A stretch of 64,000 nt of DNA from Omphiscola glabra (GCA_964017045.1 OZ024795.1:28558366-28622365), one strand, 5' to 3'. Shown: positions 33,886 through 46,680, counted from the stretch's first letter. Numbers and translations are program-made. The notes: generated from the letters alone by a model not told the origin.

Positions 33886-34440
33886 GTATTGAAGCCAGCC
33901 TAAAGAGATCGATATTTGTTATGAATGGAAAGGAAAACTACGAGGGCGAGGATGACGTCAAACCAAGGGAGATTATGTTGTCTTTCGGGGGGGTGGGGGG
34001 GGGCGCGAAACCGTCGTAAACAAACTAAATGGATTCTGATTCAATCGATCCGCGGGTCGAACAATGTTGGGGTGGGGGAGGGGTGTGTTTGAGAAGGGAG
34101 GGGAGCGCCCGCGGCCAATGTTGGGGTGGGGACGGGGGGTGTGGTGTGGGGACGTGTTTGAGAAGAGAGAGGAGGCAATAAAGGAGATGGAAAAAAATGC
34201 GAATCCCTTAGATGTCTAGTTGATACCGAAAATAGCCATACTGGCTATTTCGGGGCGTCTCTATGTAATCAGGAACGAATTAAAACGGAACGTGGTGTGG
34301 CTAAAAGGAGAACGCCCGTGAATGATTGGCCCCCGTATCGAACATTTGACCCGACAAAGTAAGTGATTCGATCTTAAAGAATTGTGTTGTCGCGATGAGG
34401 TTACGAACCGTTATAGGACACCGGTGGAAGATGTACAAGA
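33886..34440. other. G-rich spacer
   Basis: Several G-runs (33984-34006, 34070-34145) with a GGGGTGGGGA duplication. No gene was recognised. Confidence 0.5.
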
Positions 34441-34445
34441 TGTCG

Positions 34446-35092
34446 AGAAAGTGGGATAGTGTACGGCCCGTCGTTCAACATTGTTGACAGTGTTAGGTGG
34501 GACGGGAAAGTGGGATAGTGTACGGCCCGTCGTACAACATTGTTGACAGTGTTAGATGGGATGGGAAAGTGGGAAAGTGTACGGCCCGTCGTACAACATT
34601 GTTGTCAGTGTTAGGTGGGACGGGAAAGTGGGATAGTGTGCGGCCCATCGTACAACATTGTTGACAGTGTTAGGTGGGACGGGAAAGTGGGATAGTGTGC
34701 GGCCCGTCGTACAACATTGTTGACAGTGTTAGGTGGGACGGGAAAGTGGGATAGTGTGCGGCCCGTCGTACAACATTGTTGACAGTGTTAGGTGGGACGG
34801 GAAAGTGGGATAGTGTGCGGCCCGTCGTACAACATTGTTGACAGTGTTTGGTGGGACGGGAAAGTGGGATAGTGTGCGGCCCGTCGTACAACATTGTTGA
34901 CAGTGTTAGGTGGGACGGGAAAGTTGGATAGTGTGCGGCCCGTCGTACAACATTGTTGACAGTGTTAGGTGGGACGGGAAAGTGGGATAGTGTGCGGCCC
35001 GTCGTACAACATTGTTGACAGTGTTAGGTGGGACGGGAAAGTGGGATTGTGTGCGGCCCGTCGTAAAACATTGTTGACAGTGTTACGTGGGG
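34446..35092. repeat. 59-bp minisatellite
   Basis: About 11 copies at exact 59-bp spacing. Each has GTTAGGTGGGACGGGAAAGT, GTGCGGCCCGTCGTACAAC and ATTGTTGACAGT. Left units read GTGTACGG and right units GTGTGCGG, a simple left-right variant switch near 34640. Confidence 0.97.
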
Positions 35093-35145
35093 GCGAGAAA
35101 GGGGAGGGGGGACATAGATTAGGATTAACAATGACGGTAGTCACA

Positions 35146-35368
35146 GTAAGCTTCATCATTGATGGCACAGTAAACTCCATCAGTGGTGGCACTGTAAGCT
35201 CCATCACTGGTGGCATAGGAAGCTCAATCCCTGGTGTCAAAGTAAGCTCCATCATTGATGGCACAGTAAGCTCCATCATTGATGACACAGTAAACTCCAT
35301 CAGTGGTGGCACGGTAAGCTCCATCATTGATGGCACAGTACGCTCCATCACTGCTGTCACACTAAGTC
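35146..35368. repeat. 24-bp GTAAGCTCCATCATTGATGG minisatellite
   Basis: About nine units ending in CACA, alternating ATTGATGG and AGTGGTGG types. The unit contains CCATCATTGATGG, a near-perfect 13-bp palindrome. Confidence 0.94.
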
Positions 35369-37175
35369 AAAACGGAACGTCATACCATACACACTTTTAT
35401 TAGCTTTTTAGTTATTTTTGGTCTTTCGAAACTTGCAACTCAATTTTTACCCACTTTCTGATCTCAAATTTTGCTTTAAAACATGCATTTATTAAAATGC
35501 AAAAAGTAGTACATAAGGATTTTTTGAAACACGCCAGGATTTCCTTACAATTAATCATGTTTACAAAAACTGAAGCGTGGGCCCCAAACAATGCAATTAT
35601 TGATGTGTCTCAAAGAATAGTTTGTACTTTTTAAACCATTTGAATAAAAAGTGTGTTTTTTGTTATTGTTTGATATCTTGTTGTTGTTTTTTTTTTAAAT
35701 TAGTTATATGTTTTCTCGTGAGAAATGACACCATTAAAATGTTCAAACTTAGAATCCATTTGATCAAGTCTCCAAGATAATGAATTTTTTGTAATGTCAT
35801 CGTCGCCTCAACTCATGACGATTGCCATGGAGTGGCGCTGAAGTCATGAGCACCAAAAGAGTCCATTAGTGTATTAATTGACTGCCCTAGGTTGAATTCT
35901 TTTAGTAAAAATACTATTTTGGCACAACTTGTCTTTGTGAAGTACGTGGAATTGTATCTGTTAATTCACTAATAAGGTTATGTCTAAAGATGGTTTAGCG
36001 CCCCACACCACTGATCTTGGCTTACGGGGTGAGTTCGCCTGCGACTACCCCCCCCCCCCCTCGCTTCCCTTTTCAGACGTCCCAGCTCCAGAACTCTCCT
36101 GTTGGTTTAGTTAGCAAGATACTGAGTGGCATCCCGTTTCATTGACACAGCACACGATGATTCGGGTCAAAGGTTACCATTCGAGGTCACAGTTTGACCT
36201 GACAGTGTTATCAATTCTTGTACACAGTCTGTTATTGTCCGGAGATAACAGCTTTTTGCGTGGGCAGTTTTTTTTTTATGTGTGCGCATCGCCGATGGAC
36301 ATTTGCGTCTAATCATAGACATTCATACACAAATTTAATGTTAGAATGGTATTAGGAAAAATAGTTATTTATGGTAATTGAAAACTACGTTGCTCTATGA
36401 TGGGGTGAGTGCAGGGCAATTTGTGTGGGGGTGGGGTGGGGCGGGGGGGGGGTAATCTATAGCTGTCTAGTTCCATTGTTGTAACATTGCGCTTTCAAAG
36501 GGGGCGCATTATCTATTACAGTATTTACAGAAGGCTTATTTCGTTCGAACAAATCTATTTGTATCATCTGGAAAATTAGATCTCCCCCAAAAATCTATGG
36601 CAGAACAAAACAATCTAGTCGGGGACTATGCATGGGGAATTATTTTTTTTTCCGCTTGCAACCGATGTGTCAGAAAAAACACTTTGATGACGTTGGCTTC
36701 TGGCTCTTTCGGTTCTATAAGGACACTGATCACATTTTGGTGACGTTGTCCTGTTATGTTTGTTCTATAAGGACACCAATAACGTTTTTTTTTTGGGTGT
36801 GGTTTTATCAGAACGAAAGTAACATTGGGCGCGACGTATCACTTCCAGAAAGTCACCTGTTATTTTTCCTTATCATTATATCATGTTTTAAGGTTAAGGA
36901 CCTAAACACTTAACAGCTGTAAATCAGCAATCTCATTTGGGTCAGATTCTTGCAACAATGGAATAAAAGGAGAAGTTGACCGCGAGACAAACAGATTATG
37001 TAGATTCTACTTAAATATACATTTATTTAAAGGGCATCGATTTTAATTGATGCCCACTTTGTTGTGTTCATCCTCCATCCCTCAACAACCCAAACAATCC
37101 CCCCCCCCCCCACAAACCCAACAATCCTGTACTACTATAATTTTTCCTAAATTATGGGAAAGTATTTTTTTCTCT
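35369..37175. other. AT-rich spacer, 1.8 kb
   Basis: No gene was recognised. There are C-run (36048-36060) and G-run (36440-36453) tracts, and a diverged two-copy repeat with GGTTCTATAAGGACAC / TGTTCTATAAGGACAC (about 36710 and 36770). Confidence 0.5.
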
Positions 37176-37558
37176 GAGGCAAGACTGACTATGGTCAAAC
37201 AATACTAGAGGCAAGACTGACTATGGTCAACTACTACTAGAGGCAAGACTGACATTGGTCAACCACTACTAGAGGCAAGGCTGGATATGGTCAACCACTA
37301 CTAGAGGCAAGACTGGCTATGGTCAACCACTACTAGAGGCAAGACTGGCTATGATCAACCACTACTAGAGGCAAGACTGGCTATGGTCAACCACTACTAG
37401 AGGCAAGACTGGCTATGGTCAACCACTACTAGAGGCAAGGCTGGCTATGGTCAACCACTATTAGAGGCAAGACTGGCTATGGTCAACCACTACTAGAGGC
37501 AAGACTGGCTATGGTTAACCACTACTAGAGGCAAGACTGGCTATGGTCAACCCCTACT
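37176..37558. repeat. 32-bp minisatellite
   Basis: About 12 units of AGGCAAGACTGGCTATGGTC followed by AACCACTACTAG. The left two or three units (GACTGACTATGG) are diverged. Confidence 0.96.
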
Positions 37559-37629
37559 ATTCAAACCATGGGTTAGCACATATAGGATTATGGGACAGCT
37601 TAATGTTTCAAACATAGACCGTAACTGAT

Positions 37630-39752
37630 GGTCCAGACAAGGTTGGTGCAGACAAGGTTGGTCCAGACAAGGTTGGTGCAGACAAGGATGGTCCAGACAA
37701 GGTTGGTCCAGACAAGGTTGGTCCAGACAAGGTTGGTCCAGACAAGGATGGTCCAGCCAAGGTTGAGGCAGACAAGGTTGGTCCAGGCAAGGTTTGTTGG
37801 TCCAGACAAGGTTTGTTGGTCCAGACAAGGGTGATGCAGACAAGGTTGGTGCAGACAAGGTTGGTGCAGACAAGGCTGGTGCAGACAAGGTTGGTGCAGA
37901 CAAGGGTGATGCAGACAAGGTTGGTGCAGACAAGGTTGGTGCAGACAAGGTTGGTGCAGACAAAGGTGATGCAGACAAGGTAGGTGCAGACAAGGCTGGT
38001 GCAGACAAGGTTGGTGCAGACAAGGGTGATGCAGACAAGGCTGGTGCAGTCAAGGTTGGTGCAGACAAGGGTGGTGCAGACAAGGTTGGTGCAGACAAGG
38101 CTGGTGCAGACAAGGTTGGTGCAGACAAGGGTGATGCAGACAAGGTTGGTGCAGACAAGGCTGGTGCAGACAAGGTTGGTGCAGACAAGGGTGATGCAGA
38201 CAAGGTGGTGCAGACAAGGCTGGTGCAGACAAGGTTGGTGCAGACAAGGCTGGTGCAGACAAGGTTGGTGCAGACAAGGGTGATGCAGACAAGGCTGGTG
38301 CAGACAAGGTTGGTGCAGACAACGGTGATGCAGACAAGGTTGGTGCAGACAAGGTTGATGCAGACAAGGTTGATGCAGACAAGGCTGGTGCAGACAAGGT
38401 TGATGCAGACAAGGTTGGTGCAGCCAAGGTTGGTGCAGACAAGGTTGGTGCAGACAAGGTTGGTGCAGACAAGGTTGATGCAGACAAGGTTGATGCAGAC
38501 AAGGCTGGTGCAGACAAGGTTGATGCAGACAAGGTTGGTGCAGCCAAGGTTGGTGCAGACAAGGTTGGTGCAGACAAGGTTGGTGCAGACAAGGTTGGTG
38601 CAGACAAGGCTGGTGCAGACAAGGTTGGTGCAGACAAGGTTGGTGCAGACAAGGTTGGTGCAGACAAGGTTGGTGCAGACAAGGTTGGTGCAGACAAGGT
38701 TGGTGCAGACAAGGTTGGTGCAGACAAGGTTGGTGCAGACAAGGCTGGCGCAAACAAGGTTGGTGCAGACAAGGTTGGTGCAGACAAGGCTGGTGCAGAC
38801 AAGGTTGGTCCAGACAAGGCTGGTGCAGACAAGGTTGGTGCAGACAAGGCTGGTGCAGACAAGGTTCGTGCAGACAAGGGTGATGCAGACAAGGCTGGTG
38901 CAGACAAGGTTGGTGCAGACAAGGGTGATGCAGACAAGGTTGGTGCAGACAAGGTTGATGCAGACAAGGTTGATGCAGACAAGGCTGGTGCAGACAAGGT
39001 TGATGCAGACAAGTTGGTGCAGACAAGGTTGGTGCAGACAAGGTTGGTGCAGACAAGGTTGGTGCAGACAAGGTTGGTGCAGACAAGGTTGGTGCAGACA
39101 AGGCTGGTGCAGACAAGGTTGGTGCAGACAAGGTTGGTGCAGACAAGGTTGGTGCAGACAAGGTTGGTGCAGACAAGGTTGGTGCAGACAAGGTTCGTGC
39201 AGACAAGGCTGGTGCAGACAAGGCTGGTGCAGACAAGGTTGGTGCAGACAAGGTTGGTGCAGACAAGGTTGGTCCAGACAAGGTTGGTGCAGACAAGTTT
39301 GGTCCAGACAAGGTTGGTCCAGACAAGGTTGGTCCAGACAAGGTTGGTGCAGACAAGGTTGGTCCAGACAAGGTTGGTGCAGACAAGGTTGGTGCAGACA
39401 AGGTTGTTGCAGACAAGGTTGGTCCAGACAAGGTTGGTGCAGACAAGGTTGGTGCAGACAAGGTTGGTGCAGGCAAGGCTGGTGCAGACAAGGCTGGTGC
39501 AGACAAGGTTGGTGCAGACAAGGTTGGTGCAGACAAGGTTGGTGCAGACAAGGTTGGTCCAGACAAGGGTGATGCAGACAAGGTTGGTGCAGACAAGGTT
39601 GGTCCAGACAAGGGTGATGCAGACAAGGTTGGTGCAGACAAGGTTAGTCCAGACAAGGGTGATGCAGACAAGGTTGGTGCAGACAAGGTTGGTCCAGACA
39701 AGGTTGGTGCAGACAAGGTTGGTGCAGACAAGGTTGGTCCAGACAAGGCTGT
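37630..39752. repeat. 15-bp GACAAGGTTGGTGCA minisatellite, 2.1 kb
   Basis: About 141 copies. Variant units (GGTTGATGCA, GGCTGGTGCA, GGGTGATGCA, GGTTGGTCCA) are arranged in recurring blocks, for example a TTGATGCA, TTGATGCA, CTGGTGCA, TTGATGCA block near 38350, 38470 and 38950. Single-base losses near 38205 and 39011 shift the frame. Both strands are stop-free, giving artefactual frames of 712, 592 and 571 aa. Confidence 0.98.
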
Positions 39753-39812
39753 TATGGTCCTTCAAGTCACTCCTATAATCTTATAAACATTTAAGCTATC
39801 TAATGCTGACGT

Positions 39813-42392
39813 GAAGTCAAACGTCTTTATTATATCCCTTTGTGTGACTTAAACGTCTTTATTATATCACTTTGTGTGACTCAAACGTCTTTATTATATC
39901 ACTTTGTGTGACTTAAACGTCTTTATTATATCACTTTGTGTGACTTAAACGTCTTTATTATATCACTTTGTGTGACTTAAACGTCTTTATTATATCACTT
40001 TGTGTGACTTAAACGTCTTTATTATATCACTTTGTGTGACTTAAACGTCTTTATTATATCACTTTGTGTGACTTAAACGTCTTTATTATATCACTTTGTG
40101 TGACTTAAACGTCTTTATTATATCACTTTGTGTGACTTAAACGTCTTTGCCATATCACTTTGTGTGACTTAAACGTCTTTATTATATCACTTTGTGTGAC
40201 TTAAACGTCTTTATTATATCACTTTGTGTGACTTAAACGTCTTTATTATATCACTTTGTGTGACTTAAACGTCTTTATTATATCACTTTGTGTGACTTAA
40301 ACGTCTTTATTATATCACTTTGTGTGACTTAAACGTCTTTATTATATCACTTTGTGTGACTCAAACGTCTTTATTATATCACTTTGTGTGACTTAAACGT
40401 CTTTATTATATCACTTTGTGTGACTTAAACGTCTTTATTATATCACTTTGTGTGACTTAAACGTCTTTATTATATCACTTTGTGTGACTTAAACGTCTTT
40501 ATTATATCACTTTGTGTGACTTAAACGTCTTTATTATATCACTTTGTGTGACTTAAACGTCTTTATTATATCACTTTGTGTGACTTAAACGTCTTTATTA
40601 TATCACTTTGTGTGACTTAAACGTCTTTATTATATCACTTTGTGTGACTCAAACGTCTTTATTATATCACTTTGTGTGACTTAAACGTCTTTATTATATC
40701 ACTTTGTGTGACTCAAACGTCTTTATTATATCACTTTGTGTGACTTAAACGTCTTTATTATATCACTTTGTGTGACTCAAACGTCTTTATTATATCACTT
40801 TGTGTGACTCAAACGTCTTTATTATATCACTTTGTGTGACTTAAACGTCTTTATTATATCACTTTGTGTGACTTAAAAGTCTTTATTATATCACTTTTTG
40901 TGACTTAAAAGTCTTTATTATATCACTTTTTGTGACTTAAACGTCTTTATTATATCACTTTGTGTGACTTAAACGTCTTTATTATATCACTTTGTGTGAC
41001 TCAAACGTCTTTATTATATCACTTTGTGTGACTCAAACGTCTTTATTATATCACTTTGTGTGACTTAAACGTCTTTATTATATCACTTTGTGTGACTTAA
41101 ACGTCTTTATTATATCACTTTGTGTGACTTAAACGTCTTTATTATATCACTTTGTGTGACTTAAACGTCTTTATTATATCACTTTGTGTGACTCAAACGT
41201 CTTTATTATATCAATTTGTGTGACTCAAACGTCTTTGTTATATCACTTTGTGTGACTCAAACGTCTTTATTATATCACTTTGTGTGACTCAAACGTCTTT
41301 ATTATATCACTTTGTGTGACTCAAACGTCTTTATTATATCACTTTGTGTGACTCAAACGTCTTTATTATATCACTTTGTGTGACTTAAACGTCTTTATTA
41401 TATCACTTTGTGTGACTTAAACGTCTTTATTATATCACTTTGTGTGACTCAAACGTCTTTATTATATCACTTTGTGTGACTTAAACGTCTTTATTTTATC
41501 ACTTTGTGTGACTCAAACGTCTTTATTATATCACTTTGTGTGACTTAAACGTCTTTATTATATCACTTTGTGTGACTCAAACGTCTTTATTATATCACTT
41601 TGTGTGACTTAAACGTCTTTATTATATCACTTTGTGTGACTTAAACGTCTTTATTATATCACTTTGTGTGACTTAAACATCTTTATTATATCACTTTGTG
41701 TGACTTAAACGTCTTTATTATATCACTTTGTGTGACTTAAACGTCTTTATTATATCACTTTGTGTGACTTAAACGTCTTTATTATATCACTTTGTGTGAC
41801 TTAAACGTCTTTATTATATCACTTTGTGTGACTTAAACGTCTTTATTATATCCCTTTGTGTGACTTAAACGTCTTTATTATATCACTTTGTGTGACTTAA
41901 ACGTCTTTATTATATCACTTTGTGTGACTTAAACGTCTTTGCCATATCACTTTGTGTGACTTAAACGTCTTTGCCATATCACTTTGTGTGACTTAAACGT
42001 CTTTGCCATATCACTTTGTGTGACTTAAACGTCTTTGCCATATCACTTTGTGTGACTTAAACGTCTTTGCCATATCACTTTGTGCCGACTCCAACGTCTT
42101 TGCCATATCACTTTGTGTGACTTAAACGTCTTTGCCATATCACTTTGTGCCGACTCCAACGTCTTTGCCATATCACTTTGTGTGACTTAAACGTCTTTGC
42201 CATATCACTTTGTGTGACTTAAACGTCTTTGCCATATCACTTTGTGCCGACTCCAACGTCTTTGCCATATAACTTTGTGCCGACTCCAACGTCTTTGCCA
42301 TATCACTTGTGTGACTTAAATGTCTTTGCCATATCACTTTGTGCCGACTCCAACGTCTTTACGAGATCACTTTGTGCTGAGTCAATAATCTT
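39813..42392. repeat. 32-bp minisatellite, 2.6 kb, with variant edge
   Basis: About 81 copies of TGACTTAAACGTCTTTATTA plus TATCACTTTGTG. From 39813 to about 41930 units are almost identical (mainly TTAAACG/TCAAACG). From about 41935 to the end the unit switches to TTTGCCATATCAC, and then to a GCCGACTCCAACG class. The isolated TTTGCCATATCAC unit at about 40147 shows that the variant has also spread inward once. The unit contains AACGTC/GACGTT-like words. Confidence 0.98.
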
Positions 42393-42849
42393 TTTTATTG
42401 TAAAGCATCACACGATCCCCCACACATACAAAATCACACATTCACTCACAGAACCACTCACATAGACACACACTCAAGGAACCACAAAGAATCCTTTTAA
42501 ATACGCTGTTGACCTCTTGCATTAAGTTCCACAAGGTCAACATCTTAATGGGAAAAAAAATCTGACTATACAGCGACTTCTGATAACCGAGGGAAAAACT
42601 GAATTTGATCTGGGACATAAGTGAATGAATGACTTGCCGGAGTCTTGCTGATACCGAGATGTGGCTATGTCCTTGAATGGCAATGGTATCTGCTCCATGA
42701 CTCGAGAGACAGCGAATAGTCCCTGCCCGAACAACGCCATCTATTTCTGGTAATCATCCAGCGATAAGGTCATCACGCAGTGAGGAAACAAAATAGCCTT
42801 GTCACACTTTGTCCGACTGTTGGCCCTAATCATAGTGTGGTGACAGAGG
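42393..42849. other. Spacer, no gene recognised
   Basis: Unique sequence with a small ACTCACA/ACACACA-rich patch near 42420-42475. Confidence 0.5.
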
Positions 42850-43420
42850 AACATGAATGGTCGTGTCTCTTACGTGAATGGACGTGTCTCGTTTATGAAT
42901 GGGCGTGTCTCTTACGTGAATGGACGTGTCTCACCAATCAATGGTCGTGTCTCATCTATCAATGATTGTGTCTGCTATGTGAATGGTCGTGTCTCGTGTC
43001 TCCGTCTCATCTATGGATGGGCGTGTGTCTTAAATGGATGGTCATGTTTTATATACGAATGGGCGTGTCTCATCTTGGATACAATTAACGTGTCTCATAT
43101 ATATGAAATGGCGTTTTTCATCAATGAATTATCGTTTCTCGGCATTATTTATGGATAAGTCTGTCTCATTTATGGATGGGCGTGTCTAGTCTATGAATGG
43201 TCTGTCTCAGCTATGGATGGGCGTGTCTAGTCTATGAATGGTCTGTCTCAGCTATAAATGGTTGTGGCTCTGCCTCATTAATGAACATGTGTGCATCATC
43301 AATGAATGAATGTATCTCAGTCTCATCTAAGAATAAGCTCGTCTCATAAATGAATGGGCGTGTCTCATCTATGAATGGGCTTGACTTATCTCGGAATGGG
43401 CGTGTCTCATTTATGAATGG
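42850..43420. repeat. 21-bp ATGAATGGGCGTGTCTC minisatellite, decayed
   Basis: About 25 units of CGTGTCTCATCTATGAATGG type with many substitutions and indels. Identity falls toward 43100-43300. Confidence 0.9.
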
Positions 43421-43519
43421 TTTGATTTTTAACGGGTTTTGGGTGTTAATGGATTATGTGAGGGTGATTTATTAAGCGTTGTGATTATAAGTGAATTAAG
43501 AGAATATGTGGGTTATTAT

Positions 43520-43820
43520 TGTTAGTGAGTTGAGAGTAGGAGAAGTTGAGAGAAGGAAAATGTGAACATGGAAGTAGTTGAGTGAGGGGAAAATGAGAGA
43601 GTCGGAGAATTTGAAAGTGGAAAAGTTGAGAGTGGGAGAAGTTGAGAGTGGGAGAAGTTGAGAGTCGGAGAAGTTGAGAGTGGGAGAAGTTGAGAGTTGG
43701 AGAAGTTGAGAGTGGGAGAATTAGTGAGTGGGAGAAGTTGAGAGTTGGAGAAGTTGAGAGTGGGAGAAGTTGAGAGTGGAAGAAGTTAAGAGTGGGAGAA
43801 GTTAAGAGTGGGAGAAGCTT
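43520..43820. repeat. 16-bp GAGAGTGGGAGAAGTT minisatellite
   Basis: About 17 purine-rich units with GTCGG, GTTGG and GTGGA variants. Confidence 0.94.
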
Positions 43821-43996
43821 CGCGTGAGATTGATAGGGATTATGGTGTACGTGTTTAAACGTTGTGTTTTGACGTTTGTAAATGTGTTTTAATTTTATTT
43901 ATCATGTTTGTATGTGTGCTTGTGTGTGAGGGTAAACGAGAAGAAATGAAGTTCCAACAGAGACTGCGGCCTCAGTTTAAAAATGACACCTAAGAG

Positions 43997-44080
43997 CAGG
44001 GTTTCCAAAACTGGGGTGCTTGCCCCAACCCACCCCAGCCCCAAAGGGATGTAAAATGGGTTGCGAGGAATAAGGTTTCT
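43997..44080 (+). mobile_element. hAT-like left end fragment
   Basis: CAGGGTTTCCAAAACTGGGG followed by TGCTTGCCCCAA resembles the CAGTGTTTCCCAAACTGGGG ends of hAT elements. No partner end was located. Confidence 0.35.
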
Positions 44081-44351
44081 AAGAAAAGAGAAGACATTAT
44101 CTTTAAGTCACTTTATACTTGTATCTCATTGTAACGAATGGACAAGCAGCCGGCGGACTGTGGTCCATAGACTTCTTTTATGTCATAGTAGAAACGTTTG
44201 GTATCATTCCATCTTTTCTGCTCAGCCATGAATTAATTCTGCATTACACGAAATTTCTTTTGCACTTTATGTTTCGTTTTGCTGAGATCATCTTGCTTTA
44301 CCTGTGGCGTAGGGTTTTTCTGATAAGATCTCAGCAACTAATGTTTATCGT

Positions 44352-44598
44352 TTAGTTGTGACTTATCTCTTTATTATTTTCATCAAGCCAATCTTTATTT
44401 CTGCGGGTTGTTGGTCCGAGGTATTCTGAGACAGTGGAGTAGATAGTATCTCTCAATTTGGACCATTGGGAATCAATATTTTCATTTTCCACCGAGGCAC
44501 GGTGGCTCAGTCTGCGTTCGGGTTCAGTGGAAAATTTGTCAGCCATCTTTGAACACTTAAGCTTTTGGACATTAAGCTTGTGTTGGTGCCGAGATCAG
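44352..44598 (-). mobile_element. LINE fragment, endonuclease-RT linker
   Basis: The minus strand reads KLNVQKLKCSKMADKFSTE, then NIDSQWSKLRDTIYSTVSEY and GPTTRRNKDWLDENNKEI, ending at a stop. This segment (KLNV..L....F...W..L...I......GP..R..KDW.D) is characteristic of the linker between endonuclease and reverse transcriptase in several LINE clades. Neither neighbouring domain is present and upstream codons hit a stop, so this is an isolated relic. Confidence 0.6.
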
Positions 44599-44827
44599 CA
44601 AATGCTACTAAAAAGTTCTATATCCAGAGCTAGCAGTAAACTTGGCCTGGTGCGGAATTAGAATATTGCCTGTCAGCGCCAAGACGAAGGTCACGTGGCC
44701 AGTGAATATTTATGCCATTCATCTTTGTATCAGGTTGCAAACGTTGGGTATGGGGGGAGAGAGGGCAAGGAGAGTGAGAGAGACATGGCTTATGAGGCAG
44801 TGACACACGTACATACAAACTGGGTGA

Positions 44828-44925
44828 GTGAGAGAGAGAGAGAGAGAAGATATACAGAGAGGAAGAGAGAGAGGAAAGATATACAGAGAGGAAGAGAGAG
44901 GGAAGCGAGAAAAAGAGAGAGGGGT
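44828..44925. repeat. GA-rich repeat with AGATATACAGAGAGGA units
   Basis: A (GA)n microsatellite followed by two to three copies of AGATATACAGAGAGGAAGAG. Confidence 0.9.
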
Positions 44926-44969
44926 GGCAACGAAAAGAAACTCATCATTTTTAGAATATTTCCTGGCAT

Positions 44970-45164
44970 ACTTTGTGCTGACGCCCGTCCATGGTGTGTG
45001 CTGACGCCCGTCCATGGTGTGTGCTGACGCCCGTCCATGGTTAGTGCTGACGCCCGTCCATGGGTTGTGCTGACGCCCGTCCATGTTTTGTGCTGACGCC
45101 CGCCCATGTTTTGTGCTGACGCCCGTCCATGGTTGGTGCTGACGCCCGTCCATGGTGTGTGCAT
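44970..45164. repeat. 23-bp TGCTGACGCCCGTCCATGG minisatellite
   Basis: Eight to nine copies of GTGCTGACGCCCGTCCATGG plus a variable TGT/TTA/GTT. It is strongly conserved, GC-rich and CpG-containing. Confidence 0.96.
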
Positions 45165-45225
45165 GGGAGAATTTGAATTCGGTCACTCGTTCCTTCGGTG
45201 ACTTTCCAACTCTCAGAGCCTTGTT

Positions 45226-45475
45226 AATGTTATTGACACTGTCAATATCACAGTCAACTGATGATGTCATCCTATTGACACTGTCCATATCAGAGTCAAC
45301 TGTTGATGTCAACCTATCGACACTGTCCATATCACAGTCAACTGATGATGTCATCCTATTGACACTGTCCATATCAGAGTCAACTGTTGATGTCAACCTA
45401 TCGACACTGTCCATATCACAGTCAACTGATGATGTCTTCCTACTGACATTGTCCAGATCAGTGTCAACTGGTGAT
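45226..45475. repeat. 42-bp repeat in an alternating 84-bp higher-order unit
   Basis: Six 42-bp units alternate between two types: A (ATTGACACTGTCCATATCAG then TGTTGATGTC) and B (ATCGACACTGTCCATATCAC then TGATGATGTC). The A-B pair is the repeated unit. Confidence 0.93.
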
Positions 45476-45577
45476 GGGGTTATTTGGGCAGAGATGAAAT
45501 AAAATGAGTCACGTCTATGAAACTGTAGTAATTAATTATTTATTCATCTGAATTAGGAAAAGTACTTTCATTGAGAT

Positions 45578-45675
45578 GACTTGTTTATTGACTTGTTTAT
45601 TGACTTGTTTATTGACTTGTTATTGATTTATTTATTGACTTGTTTATTGACTTGTTTATTGACGAGTTTATTGGC
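45578..45675. repeat. 12-bp GACTTGTTTATT repeat
   Basis: About eight units, the last few diverged (GATTTATTTATT, GACGAGTTTATT). Confidence 0.93.
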
Positions 45676-46554
45676 TTCCCGGGGCGCCACACTGCAGGTG
45701 ACTCTATTGCTTCTATGCTTATTTTTTCAGCTTTTGTAATAGTTTTCATGCTTGATTTTTATGTTTTCTTCAAAATTAAGGGCCGCTAAATGTGTCAAAT
45801 GTGTTCAATGTGTAAAATGCGCTTTTTGGTGATAATCTTGTGATTTATCTTGGGTAACAGCATTTAAATGGAATACGTGTACGTCATTGGCTTCAGCCAC
45901 ATTCACATCCGCCATCTTGGAATCAACGGATCCGCCATTTTGGTCTCAACGGATCCACCATCTTACACGATGGATGGCGGGATCGAAGCAACTAACCAAA
46001 GACAATTTGGCTGCGGACATTATGATCAATCATAACAGTCGGGTAATCAGCTCGAACAAAAAGCCAACACTCTGTTCCAAATTCCAGCGTGCACCCAAGA
46101 ACCTAACAGCTATTCTGACCACACAATGATTCCCAGAACGCTTTTGCAGCTGACCATTGTCTGAGAACAACATAAACTCGAAGACTTTTAAGACTGAAAA
46201 CAATTTGTGCAATACACTCAAAACAAATGTGCGTTATTTGGATGAATAAAAGCATCTTATCTTGTCTTATCTTATCTAATCTTATCTTAGAGACATACAA
46301 CTTTTGACGATAGAAATTAAATAATTACCCACAGTTATGACACCTAAGTTAATTATTTAAAAAAATTAAAAGGGAGACATCGGCGGATCCGTTTTGCAAG
46401 TGTTGCGAGTATTTTTATTCATGTAACCGTGCTGGGTGGTCTAAACTGAGCAAATCTCAAGTTGATGGTCTGGAGCTCAACACCCACCAAAGTCCAGTGA
46501 AGCAAAAACATCACCAGCACCCCGGGTGGAGGGTCGTCACCAGCACCACGGGTG
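45676..46554. other. Spacer
   Basis: It contains a CAACGGATCCGCCAT/CAACGGATCCACCAT duplication (45915-45965) and a CTTATCTTATCT stretch (46257-46290). No gene was recognised. Confidence 0.5.
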
Positions 46555-46680
46555 GATGGGACTCGTTAACCTTGGATGGCAGCTTCATCTGAGAGAAGGA
46601 ATTCAAACCCGGAGTTAGAGTCCCGTAGGCGGATAACATTGAAACAATGAAACATTCCGACAACTCCTGCGACGCCGCTG
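46555..46680. mobile_element. Dispersed repeat 'AGTCCCGTAGGCGG', copy 1
   Basis: It shares about 125 bp with 58528-58661: GATGGGACTCGTTAACCTT, GGCAGCT, GAGAAGG, TCAAACCCGGAG, GAGTCCCGTAGGCGG, ACATTGA, AACTCC and GCGACG. Two similar copies 12 kb apart in unrelated surroundings indicate an interspersed element (SINE or other). Ends are not resolved. A downstream CTGTATCATCCACATG duplication (46688-46735) may belong to it. Confidence 0.65.

Noticed and set aside
37608..39746. 712-aa (minus), 592-aa (plus) and 571-aa (minus) open reading frames
   Set aside because: They lie wholly within the 15-bp array. All phases on both strands lack stops because the unit has none, and the frame switches at single-base slips. 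No non-repetitive protein domain is attached.
46430..46500. Possible tRNA-derived SINE head upstream of the dispersed repeat
   Set aside because: GGTGGTCTAAACTG is weakly A-box-like, but no good B-box follows and the second copy (58528) does not share this part.
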